A stretch of 64,000 nt of DNA from Marinobacter maroccanus (lineage in GTDB: Bacteria; Pseudomonadota; Gammaproteobacteria; Pseudomonadales; Oleiphilaceae): positions 62,001 through 126,000 of the forward strand of contig NZ_PSSX01000001.1 in assembly GCF_002933275.1 (NCBI RefSeq), given 5' to 3'. The notes below the pieces were generated by a model. The model saw only the letters and a list, made by a program, of their open reading frames with translations. It had not been told where the DNA came from and made no database searches. Positions 57,572 through 64,000 of the stretch are shown piece by piece; within the stretch, counting starts at the first letter, position 1, and each line of letters begins with the position of its first letter. A program made the translations under genes and the position numbers.

Positions 57572-58606
57572 TCAGTCGCCATCGCTTGAGTTGAAGCCTC
57601 TTACCACGCCAAGAGCAACCGCTGCCTGGTCATTAACCAATGTGGTCAACTGGGAAATATCCACATAGAGACTCTGCAGGACCCGGAACTGGCCTTCTTC
57701 GTTGAGGGCAGTTGCCATCGGCAGGTGGGCTCCGGGAAAGTTCTGCTGAACCTCGCCGAATTGTTTTCGAATGCGCTCTGCAAGACCGGACTCCCCCTTC
57801 GCTTCCAGCAATGCAGCGAGCCCCGGTAAAAAGAACTGTCGCAGGCCATCCACAGTGGCTTCAACGGTCATCGGAGTGTTGCCGCTGCGCCAGGCGTCGG
57901 TGATATAGGGATTGCGTTTGCCGTTGCCGCGGAGCCCCATGGGCCGGGCCAGACGGCGCTCTTCCATGATTTCCAGCGTTGCCATCCCCGCGCGGATTGT
58001 GGTGTCGCGGTATTGATCGGTCTCCAGGTAGTGCGGCCTGAAAGCCTGCCATCCGGCCCTCAACTCGTCGCTGTTGCTTTTCACGTGCGTAGCGACGTTG
58101 GTCAGCAGTTCGCAGGTCCGGGCGGCAGGCAGTGCATTGTCCCCGGCATTGAGCTGCTGATCGAATAGCAGGTATTCCATCATCGGGAAGCCCTGCACAG
58201 CGACACCGGACTGGCTGATCACCTGCGTCGTGATTGGTTTATCGCTTCCAATCAGGTAAGCGGCTTTGCGTGCGATCAGATTCTTTGGATCCGGCCAGAA
58301 CTGGAACTGCCAGGAAAGATTGTTGTTTTCGACCGGGCCGAAATCGACAAAACGCACCCGTTGCCAGGCCAGGAAGGCATCCAGCCAGGCTCTTTCCAGC
58401 CGTGCCCGACTGTCTTTGGCGGGATTTTCGCAGTAGCCACGTGCAGACTCGGCCAGTTCCCCCGTTTGTGTTGTCAGCAACTGATAGCCGGTCGCAATGC
58501 CCTCATGCCACTGATGACGGGCCTGGAGGTTGGTATCGTTTGCCCACGCCAGAGGCGACATCACGGCCAGAATAGAGGCGCACAGTAGTCTGGTGATCGG
58601 TTGCAT
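57572..58606 (-). CDS. Imelysin-family (EfeO/IrpA-like) periplasmic protein
   Basis: A 344-residue protein with a Sec signal peptide (MQPITRLLCASILAVMSPLAWA). The imelysin fold is two helical bundles; here WLDAFLAWQRVRFVDFGPVE and GFPMMEYLLFDQQL are seen, where the family GxHxxE motif is replaced by GFPMMEYLLF, so the His is absent. Imelysin proteins are linked to iron uptake. It is the third of four coupled genes, 9 nt after the di-haem gene stop; AGAGGAT lies upstream. Confidence 0.88.
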   Translation of the reverse strand: MQPITRLLCASILAVMSPLAWANDTNLQARHQWHEGIATGYQLLTTQTGELAESARGYCENPAKDSRARLERAWLDAFLAWQRVRFVDFGPVENNNLSWQFQFWPDPKNLIARKAAYLIGSDKPITTQVISQSGVAVQGFPMMEYLLFDQQLNAGDNALPAARTCELLTNVATHVKSNSDELRAGWQAFRPHYLETDQYRDTTIRAGMATLEIMEERRLARPMGLRGNGKRNPYITDAWRSGNTPMTVEATVDGLRQFFLPGLAALLEAKGESGLAERIRKQFGEVQQNFPGAHLPMATALNEEGQFRVLQSLYVDISQLTTLVNDQAAVALGVVRGFNSSDGD

Positions 58607-58615
58607 GGCAGATCC

Positions 58616-60022
58616 TCAGAGTGAATTCAGGAAATCAATCAGGGCCGTACGATCCTCTGACGACATCTGACGGTAGCGTTCGGCGGCCGCCTGAGCCTCG
58701 CCACCATGCCAGAGCACAGCCTCTTCCACTGTGCGGGCGCGACCGTCGTGCAGGAACCCGGCCTGCGGATTCACCACCTTGGCCAGGCCAATGCCCCAGA
58801 GCGGCGGTGTTCGCCATTCATTGCCGTTTGCCAGGAATTCATCCCGACCGTCAGCCAGGGCGGACCCCATGTCGTGGAGCAGCAGATCCGAATAGGGCCA
58901 GATGGTCTGGTCGCTGAGGTCCGGGCGGTCGGCAACGTCGCCGGTTTGATGTCTCGGCGTATGACAGCTGGCGCAGCCGGTTTCGTTGAACAACCTTGCC
59001 CCCTGCTGGACGGACTCGGACTCAAGGTTGCGGCGGGCGGGCACGGCCAGGCTCTTTGCGTAGAAGGTCACAAAGTTGGCGACCTTGTCGCTTACTTCAG
59101 GCTCGCCACCGTGGGTAAATCGCTCACAATTCTGTTCGGGCATGCAGTCGGTTGCGGGTTTCAGAGTAGAGGTCAGGCCCATATCTCCGGCGAAGGCGCC
59201 CATGCTCTGTTGATGGACATTCGGCTCTGCCGCCTTCCAGCCGAACCGGCCGGGCAACGTCTGTTCCGTGGCCAGATCCCAGACCCGGTTAAGCTTTCCG
59301 GAGATTCCGTTGCCGTCCGCATCATCAGGGTCATGGAGAGCTTGCAAGTGTTCAATGGGGATGGCCTCCAGCAGACCCATTCCAATCATCTGCGGCGCTA
59401 CCCGGGGTGACACCAGCAGGTCCTCGGGCAAGGGTCCGTAGTTCGGGTTTTCGATGCGGTACACAGGCTTGCGCAGTTCCACAACAGTGCCGTCCGCAAG
59501 GGTCTTTTCCACCGGCGTCCATTCAATGATCAGATCGGCCTCCGGTTTTGCCGCGGGAAGCGCAGCGGTCTGTAACTGGCTGCCGTATACCGGTGCCGGT
59601 TTAAAACCGTGCTTGCGCAGAATCCCGGCGTCCTGTTTCGGGTCAGCGGGAACTGCCAGCCTCAGAAACAGGGAGACCGGCGGCTCGTCGCCGCCAGGGG
59701 GATGTCCACGACCATCCTTGATATGACAGCCCTGGCAGGAGTTGGTATTGAACAGTGGGCCCAGGCCGTCACGGGCATCAGTGCTCGCCGGGGCTTCGAC
59801 CCAGGGGTTCCGGAAGAAACTGTTGCCGACACTGAAATCCAGGCGCCTGGTCATCGACAAGTTGCCCTGGGGCAGCGAGTAGGCGTTCGTGTCTGACTGT
59901 TGTACCGTGCCATCACCACCGGTGGCCGGAGTGGTCTGAATAGGGTAGCCGGCGTGGGTCTGGGCGGAAAGGGGGGCGCTGGCGACTGCCAGCGCACCCA
60001 TTAAAGCAAGCTGTCTCATCAT
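58616..60022 (-). CDS. Di-haem oxidoreductase (DUF1111, cytochrome c peroxidase-like)
   Basis: A 468-residue periplasmic protein with a signal peptide (MMRQLALMGALAVASAPLSAQ) and two c-type haem sites CQGCH (near 95) and CASCH (near 355). Further family pieces are GLGPLFNTNSCQGCHIKDGRG, VSPRVAPQMIGMGLLEAIP and GWKAAEPNVHQQS. This is the thiol-oxidoreductase-like / DUF1111 family, thought to be redox partners of imelysin proteins. It starts 2 nt after the first imelysin gene stop, so it is translationally coupled. Confidence 0.9.
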   Translation of the reverse strand: MMRQLALMGALAVASAPLSAQTHAGYPIQTTPATGGDGTVQQSDTNAYSLPQGNLSMTRRLDFSVGNSFFRNPWVEAPASTDARDGLGPLFNTNSCQGCHIKDGRGHPPGGDEPPVSLFLRLAVPADPKQDAGILRKHGFKPAPVYGSQLQTAALPAAKPEADLIIEWTPVEKTLADGTVVELRKPVYRIENPNYGPLPEDLLVSPRVAPQMIGMGLLEAIPIEHLQALHDPDDADGNGISGKLNRVWDLATEQTLPGRFGWKAAEPNVHQQSMGAFAGDMGLTSTLKPATDCMPEQNCERFTHGGEPEVSDKVANFVTFYAKSLAVPARRNLESESVQQGARLFNETGCASCHTPRHQTGDVADRPDLSDQTIWPYSDLLLHDMGSALADGRDEFLANGNEWRTPPLWGIGLAKVVNPQAGFLHDGRARTVEEAVLWHGGEAQAAAERYRQMSSEDRTALIDFLNSL

Positions 60023-60024
60023 GC

Positions 60025-61320
60025 TCAGAACGCGTGACCGGCATCATCCGGAGACAGGGCTTCAATACCCAGATCCCGTGCGGCCTGCTCAATGGAGCCG
60101 GTCTGTGCGACCAGCGCCATGATGGCACCGTTGACGATACGGGTTCCCTCGGCATTACCCGGTGCAATCATGGTGTCGAACGCCATGGGATTTTCGCTGC
60201 TCTCTGCACGGGCCTTCATCAGAGCCAGAGCTTCCATGGAGGCGTCCAGCTGGTTGTTCAGGCGGGCATCCAGTTCGGGATTTCTTTGCTGAACCAGGTC
60301 AGAGAGGGACGGACCTGTCACCAGGCTGCCATCGACACGACGGTAGGTGCCGGTATAGACGTTCTGAATGCCCTGGCCGTTGTAGTAATGGGAGTTGTGG
60401 GTATTGTCGCTGAAGCAATCGTGCTCATCCTCGAAAGAGTTGGCTTCCAGGGCTACCTTCATGCGCTCACCGGCCAGCTCGCCCAGGGACAGAGACCCCA
60501 TGCCGAACAACATTTTCTGAACACCCTCGTTGGCGTCAGCCGCAGTCAGCTCGGCGCGATAGTTGTCGCTGGCGCCCGGCGCCCACTGGGCCACCATCCA
60601 CTGCAGGTCAGATACCAGCAGGTCGGTCACTGCATCCAGATATTCCCCGCGACGCTCGCAATTTCCGTTGGTGCAATCAGCACCACGGGCATAATCCGTG
60701 ACCGGACGTTCGCCTGCGCCGCTTTCAAAGCCGTGGAGATCCTGACCCCAAAGCAGGAATTCAACCGCATGGTAGCCGGTAGCAACGTTGGCTTCAGACC
60801 CGCCCACTTCGTTCAATTCCGCCAGCAGGTCTGGAGACAGCGAAGTCACGTCCAGGGTTTCACCACCCACATTGACGCTGTTGCTGGCAATGATGTTTGC
60901 GGTGGCCCCGGCGTTGCCGAGCTCATGCTGGTATCCGTCAGCTTTCACATAGTCGATCAGGCCTTCGTCCAGCGGCCAGGCGTTCAGTTGGCCCTCCCAG
61001 TCATCGACGATAGCGTTGCCAAAGCGGAATACTTCGGTTTGTTGGTAGGGCACGCGCGCTGCAAGCCAGGCTTTTTTAGCGGCGGCCAGGTTGGCTTCGG
61101 TCGGGTTGGCAATCAGTCGATCGGTGGCTTCGTCCAGCGCGCGGGCGGTGATCAGAGCGTCTTCATAATTTGCGTGCGCCAGGTCGGCGTAATGATTTAC
61201 TACCGAAGCTTTGGTTGCAGGGTCGGATTCTTCAGAGGACCAGAGCGTATTGGCGCAGCCAGCGGTAAGAAGGGCTGAAACAGTCAGCGCCAGTGGGGCT
61301 GGACGAAACATGGACGTCAT
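60025..61320 (-). CDS. Imelysin-family protein (IcmP-like), first gene of the operon
   Basis: A 431-residue lipoprotein-type protein (lipobox LTAGC near residue 23) with the imelysin pattern KKAWLAARVPYQQTEVFRFG, then ATGYHAVEFLLWGQDLHGF, which contains the intact GYHAVE (GxHxxE) motif. The C-terminal bundle has SLGELAGERMKVALEANSFEDEHDCFSDNTHN. It resembles IcmP of Pseudomonas, part of an iron-repressed operon with the same four gene types. An AT-rich TAATAAAGATTA sequence near 61353 may be a Fur-like site, but the match is weak. Confidence 0.9.
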   Translation of the reverse strand: MTSMFRPAPLALTVSALLTAGCANTLWSSEESDPATKASVVNHYADLAHANYEDALITARALDEATDRLIANPTEANLAAAKKAWLAARVPYQQTEVFRFGNAIVDDWEGQLNAWPLDEGLIDYVKADGYQHELGNAGATANIIASNSVNVGGETLDVTSLSPDLLAELNEVGGSEANVATGYHAVEFLLWGQDLHGFESGAGERPVTDYARGADCTNGNCERRGEYLDAVTDLLVSDLQWMVAQWAPGASDNYRAELTAADANEGVQKMLFGMGSLSLGELAGERMKVALEANSFEDEHDCFSDNTHNSHYYNGQGIQNVYTGTYRRVDGSLVTGPSLSDLVQQRNPELDARLNNQLDASMEALALMKARAESSENPMAFDTMIAPGNAEGTRIVNGAIMALVAQTGSIEQAARDLGIEALSPDDAGHAF

Positions 61321-61503
61321 TCCTTTTTTCAGATGTAGTAATAGTGGTGCGAATAATAAAGATTAGCGTTCAGGATTATGGGTGCCATTTTATGGAAACG
61401 CAAGCGGGGAAAGGACCCGTGTGGTCAGGATTGACGATAGTGCTCTTGCCCTGGGCAACCGTGTTCGGGCCTAATTGCAACGTCACCAGGGAGCTATTCT
61501 TGT

Positions 61504-62343
61504 ATGTTGAGTTATTTGCACGCCTTCCACGCCGGTAACTTTGCCGATGTCCAGAAACACGGGGCTCTGGCGCTGGTCCAGACCATGATGCAGGCGAAGT
61601 CATCCGGCATTGCCTGTTTCGACACCCATGCCGGAAGCGCAATATACGATCTGCGAGGTGAGCGGGCCCGGAAGACGGGAGAGGCCGACGATGGTGTTCA
61701 GAAGTTGTGGAGCGCCAAAGATCGGCTTCGTTCCGAGGATTGGAAGCCCTTTCTGGATGTGCTGGCAGGATTCAATGCCGGTAGCGGAGAACTTTCCGTT
61801 TATCCTGGGTCTCCGGCGTGGTTCCAGCATTTTCTGCGGGCCGGGGATGCATTGACGCTTTTTGAGCTTCATCCGGGCGAGAGCGAGCAGCTGGCAGGCT
61901 GGGCTTCCAGGGCACCCATTCGCGTGCTCAGGCAGGATGGCCTGTCTGGGCTGCTGAAACAGTTGCCACCGAAACAGCCGCGCCTGCTTTCGCTCATTGA
62001 TCCCTCCTACGAGATCAAATCTGATTATGTTGACGTTGCTGAAACCCTGGGAAAAGCATGGCAAAAGTGCCGTCATGGGGTCTATCTTGTCTGGTATCCG
62101 ATTCTCACCAGCGGACTGCAGGTGCAGCTGAAAGAGGCCGTCAGACATACCGATGTGCGCAAGGTGCTGTGCAGTGAGGTTTCTCTGAGCAACCCGCCGG
62201 CGCGCGGCATGATCGGATCCGGCATGCTGGTGGTGAATCCGCCCTGGGGCTTTGATGCCCGGCTATCTGCAATGATGAACGACGTTGCCGGGTCGGACAT
62301 TTTGAATCTGTCCCATGAGATTGATTGGCTGGTGCCGGAGTAG
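61504..62343 (+). CDS. rlmJ: 23S rRNA (adenine2030-N6)-methyltransferase RlmJ
   Basis: A 279-residue methyltransferase beginning MLSYLHAFHAGNFADVQKHG, the RlmJ signature, with the SAM-binding FDTHAGSAIYDL near 38 and catalytic motif LIDPSYEIKSDY (near 165, where E. coli has DPPYE). The C-terminus has VNPPWGFD. It methylates A2030 of 23S rRNA. It is monocistronic and divergent from the imelysin operon; the final Pro-to-Ser change is common in the family as far as I know. Confidence 0.94.
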   Translation: MLSYLHAFHAGNFADVQKHGALALVQTMMQAKSSGIACFDTHAGSAIYDLRGERARKTGEADDGVQKLWSAKDRLRSEDWKPFLDVLAGFNAGSGELSVYPGSPAWFQHFLRAGDALTLFELHPGESEQLAGWASRAPIRVLRQDGLSGLLKQLPPKQPRLLSLIDPSYEIKSDYVDVAETLGKAWQKCRHGVYLVWYPILTSGLQVQLKEAVRHTDVRKVLCSEVSLSNPPARGMIGSGMLVVNPPWGFDARLSAMMNDVAGSDILNLSHEIDWLVPE

Positions 62344-62375
62344 CTGAAGCGGCGTGATGCGGGGGAGCGAAGGGG

Positions 62376-63644
62376 TTGAAGGAAAAGCCGGTTGAGAAGT
62401 CAGAGTCCGTGGGGATGCCAGGTGGTCTCATCCCCGTTGAGCATTGGAGAGTGCCAGAGACCTCGGTGCGGCGGTCATTGAAAGATTCTTTTCGCCATGC
62501 CCTTGCACAGATTGGGGCGGGTGTTGTAACGGATAAAGAAACATTTGAAAGCCTCGATAACCTTCCGGAGCTTTCGGTGGAGCAGCTTGAGTCTTTTGCT
62601 CCCCGGCCCGACTTCCTTGAACTGGCTGGCACATTGTCCGGCGCCCTTGAAGAATCCATGTCCAACGATTTGGTTTGCCATGGAGTGACGTTACTGGTGG
62701 CGCCGCCGTTTTCGGGTATACGTCCCACCCTTGAATGCTTTCCCCAAATTGAATCGCAGCATAATGGCGGGGCGAAACAATGGTCGCTGATCGTGCCTCC
62801 CGAGAACCTGCTTCTGGATGACCAGGGCGCCCGGGAGTGGTGGGACAGGCAGGACCTTTCCAGACCCTGGGTGATTCCCGAGCTGGCTGATTTCTGGTTG
62901 CGCCATCTTTCTGGTCTGACCCTGGTTCGGGAATTACTGCGTCGGGTTGCCGCCGGGGGGCTTGCACCTGGCGTTATTGGTTGCTCGAGCTGGTGCTGGC
63001 AATTCTGGTCCAGTTACCTGGACGATGCGCCTTTTGCGCCGGTGACAACCTCGCCCATGGGGGCAGCGGAACTCGGTGCGTGGTTTGAGTCTCTCGCTGG
63101 TGGCGGTAGCAACAAGTTAATCATCGCCCGAATGGCAGACGACGGTTTATGGGTTTTGCCGATGGCAGATGAGAGTGATTGGAAAAAACGCAAACACAGC
63201 GGCTTTCTCCGGGATCTCGCCTCCGTCGCAAGGGGGAATCCGGGCGTTGCGTTGGCGATCTGGCGTCGAGCGCTCAGGGTCAGACCGGAAGAAGAGACAG
63301 ACACCAAAGAGTCTGGCGAGGTTTCCGGTAACAGCGGCGGAGTCGCCAGGGTTTGGGTTGTCCCTTTTGATCAACTAGGTCTTCCGACAGTACCCCAGAG
63401 CAAGGGTGATAACATTGGCCTGCTTTTGCATGCCTTGCTTCTGCACGATGGCCTGGACATTTCTAGTTTGCAGTTGGTTACCGGCGTCGCAGAGCATGAG
63501 ATGGGATTCGTTCTGGCGCGGCTGGCGCGATTGGAACTCATCGAGTTCGAGGCCACTGATGCTAGCTGGAGGATTACTGCACATGGATACCCTTCGATTC
63601 GTCGGCACTTGCAGAGCTGGGGCTTCCCGGTCGACGCCTTTTAG
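62376..63644 (+). CDS. Hypothetical protein linked to MscS (degenerate ATPase-like with winged helix)
   Basis: A 422-residue soluble protein starting at a TTG (62376) after GGAG; an ATG at 62415 is an alternative. The first two thirds show an ATPase-like pattern without a clean P-loop (VTLLVAPPFSGIRPT is where Walker A would be) and motif-like WVIPELADFWLRHLSGLTL, then APGVIGCSSWCWQFWSSYL. The last 85 residues (SKGDNIGLLLHALLLHDGLD to the end) look like a winged helix. No family recognised. It ends 10 nt before the MscS gene, so the two are likely one operon. Confidence 0.7.
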   Translation: MKEKPVEKSESVGMPGGLIPVEHWRVPETSVRRSLKDSFRHALAQIGAGVVTDKETFESLDNLPELSVEQLESFAPRPDFLELAGTLSGALEESMSNDLVCHGVTLLVAPPFSGIRPTLECFPQIESQHNGGAKQWSLIVPPENLLLDDQGAREWWDRQDLSRPWVIPELADFWLRHLSGLTLVRELLRRVAAGGLAPGVIGCSSWCWQFWSSYLDDAPFAPVTTSPMGAAELGAWFESLAGGGSNKLIIARMADDGLWVLPMADESDWKKRKHSGFLRDLASVARGNPGVALAIWRRALRVRPEEETDTKESGEVSGNSGGVARVWVVPFDQLGLPTVPQSKGDNIGLLLHALLLHDGLDISSLQLVTGVAEHEMGFVLARLARLELIEFEATDASWRITAHGYPSIRRHLQSWGFPVDAF

Positions 63645-63654
63645 GAGATGAGCC

Positions 63655-64000
63655 ATGGGTGATCTCGGCATTCGAGAGGCGTTTTCAGCGATTACTTCCC
63701 AAGCATTGCTGGAATCATTATTGGTTGTGCTGCTGGCAACGGGCCTGACCATCGCCATTCAGAAGCTGTTCCCGCGAATCGCAGGTAAACTGGGCGGCAA
63801 ACCCCGGCTTTATATCCTGGCGTCGGTGCCTTTGTTGAGGCTGGTCATTATTGTTCTGACCATCATCATTGTGGTTCCGATACTGGTGGAGCCTTCGTTT
63901 GAAAACATGGTTGCCATTTTTGGCGCGTTGGGGCTGGCCCTGGGATTTGCTTTCAAGGATTATGCGAACAGTCTGATTGCCGGCATTGTAACCCTGTACG
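63655..64000 (+). CDS. Mechanosensitive ion channel (MscS family), C-terminus beyond window
   Basis: The frame is open from ATG 63655 to the window end (115 codons). MGDLGIREAFSAITSQALLE is followed by three hydrophobic segments (SLLVVLLATGLTIAIQKLF; LRLVIIVLTIIIVVPIL; MVAIFGALGLALGFAFKDYA). The last has the Gly/Ala-rich pore-helix pattern and the FKDYANSLIAG of MscS TM3. Such channels release solutes on hypo-osmotic shock. AGGAG lies 7 nt upstream of the ATG. It is coupled with the unknown gene upstream. Confidence 0.9.
   Translation, partial: MGDLGIREAFSAITSQALLESLLVVLLATGLTIAIQKLFPRIAGKLGGKPRLYILASVPLLRLVIIVLTIIIVVPILVEPSFENMVAIFGALGLALGFAFKDYANSLIAGIVTLY

Noticed and set aside
61345..61365. 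Fur box upstream of the imelysin operon
   Set aside because: The AT-rich TAATAAAGATTA fits the Fur consensus only loosely. I kept it as a remark in the gene entry rather than a feature.

Overview
The window reads as a chromosomal segment of a marine, hydrocarbon-using gammaproteobacterium, most likely Marinobacter or a close relative. This is inferred from moderately GC-rich sequence, an AlkB alkane monooxygenase, several fatty-acid activation and beta-oxidation genes, two Na+/H+ (Mrp/Mnh) antiporter operons, and core proteins of gammaproteobacterial type (YbiT, YciH, YigZ, RlmJ). It is ordinary core chromosome: I see no phage, insertion sequence, CRISPR array, rRNA or tRNA. Genes at both window edges (astA at the left, an MscS channel at the right) are cut by the boundary.

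Layout. 1-9 kb: a partial arginine succinyltransferase divergent from an Lrp/AsnC regulator, an acyl-CoA synthetase, a LysR regulator, a lytic transglycosylase-like protein, a DUF2059 protein, an M24-fold (ectoine-hydrolase-like) protein, and a PpiC-VanZ pair. 9-19 kb: the ABC-F ATPase YbiT, a DUF1415 protein, a spermidine-synthase-like protein, a Sir2 deacetylase gene broken by an apparent 1-nt deletion, an NSS sodium symporter, a leucine-type dehydrogenase with a LiuR-like operator, the branched-chain amino acid exporter AzlCD, and a protein with Ca-binding-like loops. 19-29 kb: dodecin, a FemAB-like transferase, a CpxRA-like two-component system, YigZ, a DUF4136 lipoprotein, YciH/SUI1, D-amino-acid dehydrogenase, an AlkK-like acyl-CoA ligase and PpnP. 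29.6-41.3 kb: two complete tandem Mrp antiporter operons on the minus strand, the first with seven separate genes (ABCDEFG) and the second with an A-B fusion (six genes). 41.6-50 kb: a lipid-catabolism neighbourhood with FadH, a GlxA/AraC-type regulator, a 600-aa acyl-CoA dehydrogenase, a crotonase and AlkB. 50-64 kb: an acidic lipoprotein, PhoX phosphatase, a chemoreceptor with a C-terminal sensor domain, an MFS protein, a four-gene imelysin / di-haem / imelysin / DUF1513 iron-type operon, RlmJ, and an unknown protein coupled to MscS.

The most striking unexplained structure is a family of at least six long palindromic intergenic elements (about 108-187 bp: 10743, 11472, 18821, 45080, 47221 and 48316). 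Within a copy the 25-29-bp arms are perfectly or nearly perfectly complementary, but arm sequence differs between copies. The interior, by contrast, has a conserved two-hairpin core of the type GCCATGGATGGC...CAAGCGTACA. This is the pattern expected if pairing rather than sequence is preserved. Two larger copies share a 44-nt block in opposite orientation on either side of the acyl-CoA dehydrogenase gene. A second, simpler repeat (GGGTCAGATGAA hairpin) occurs twice between convergent genes. Several small genes are also proposed (35, 54, 64 and 66 aa).
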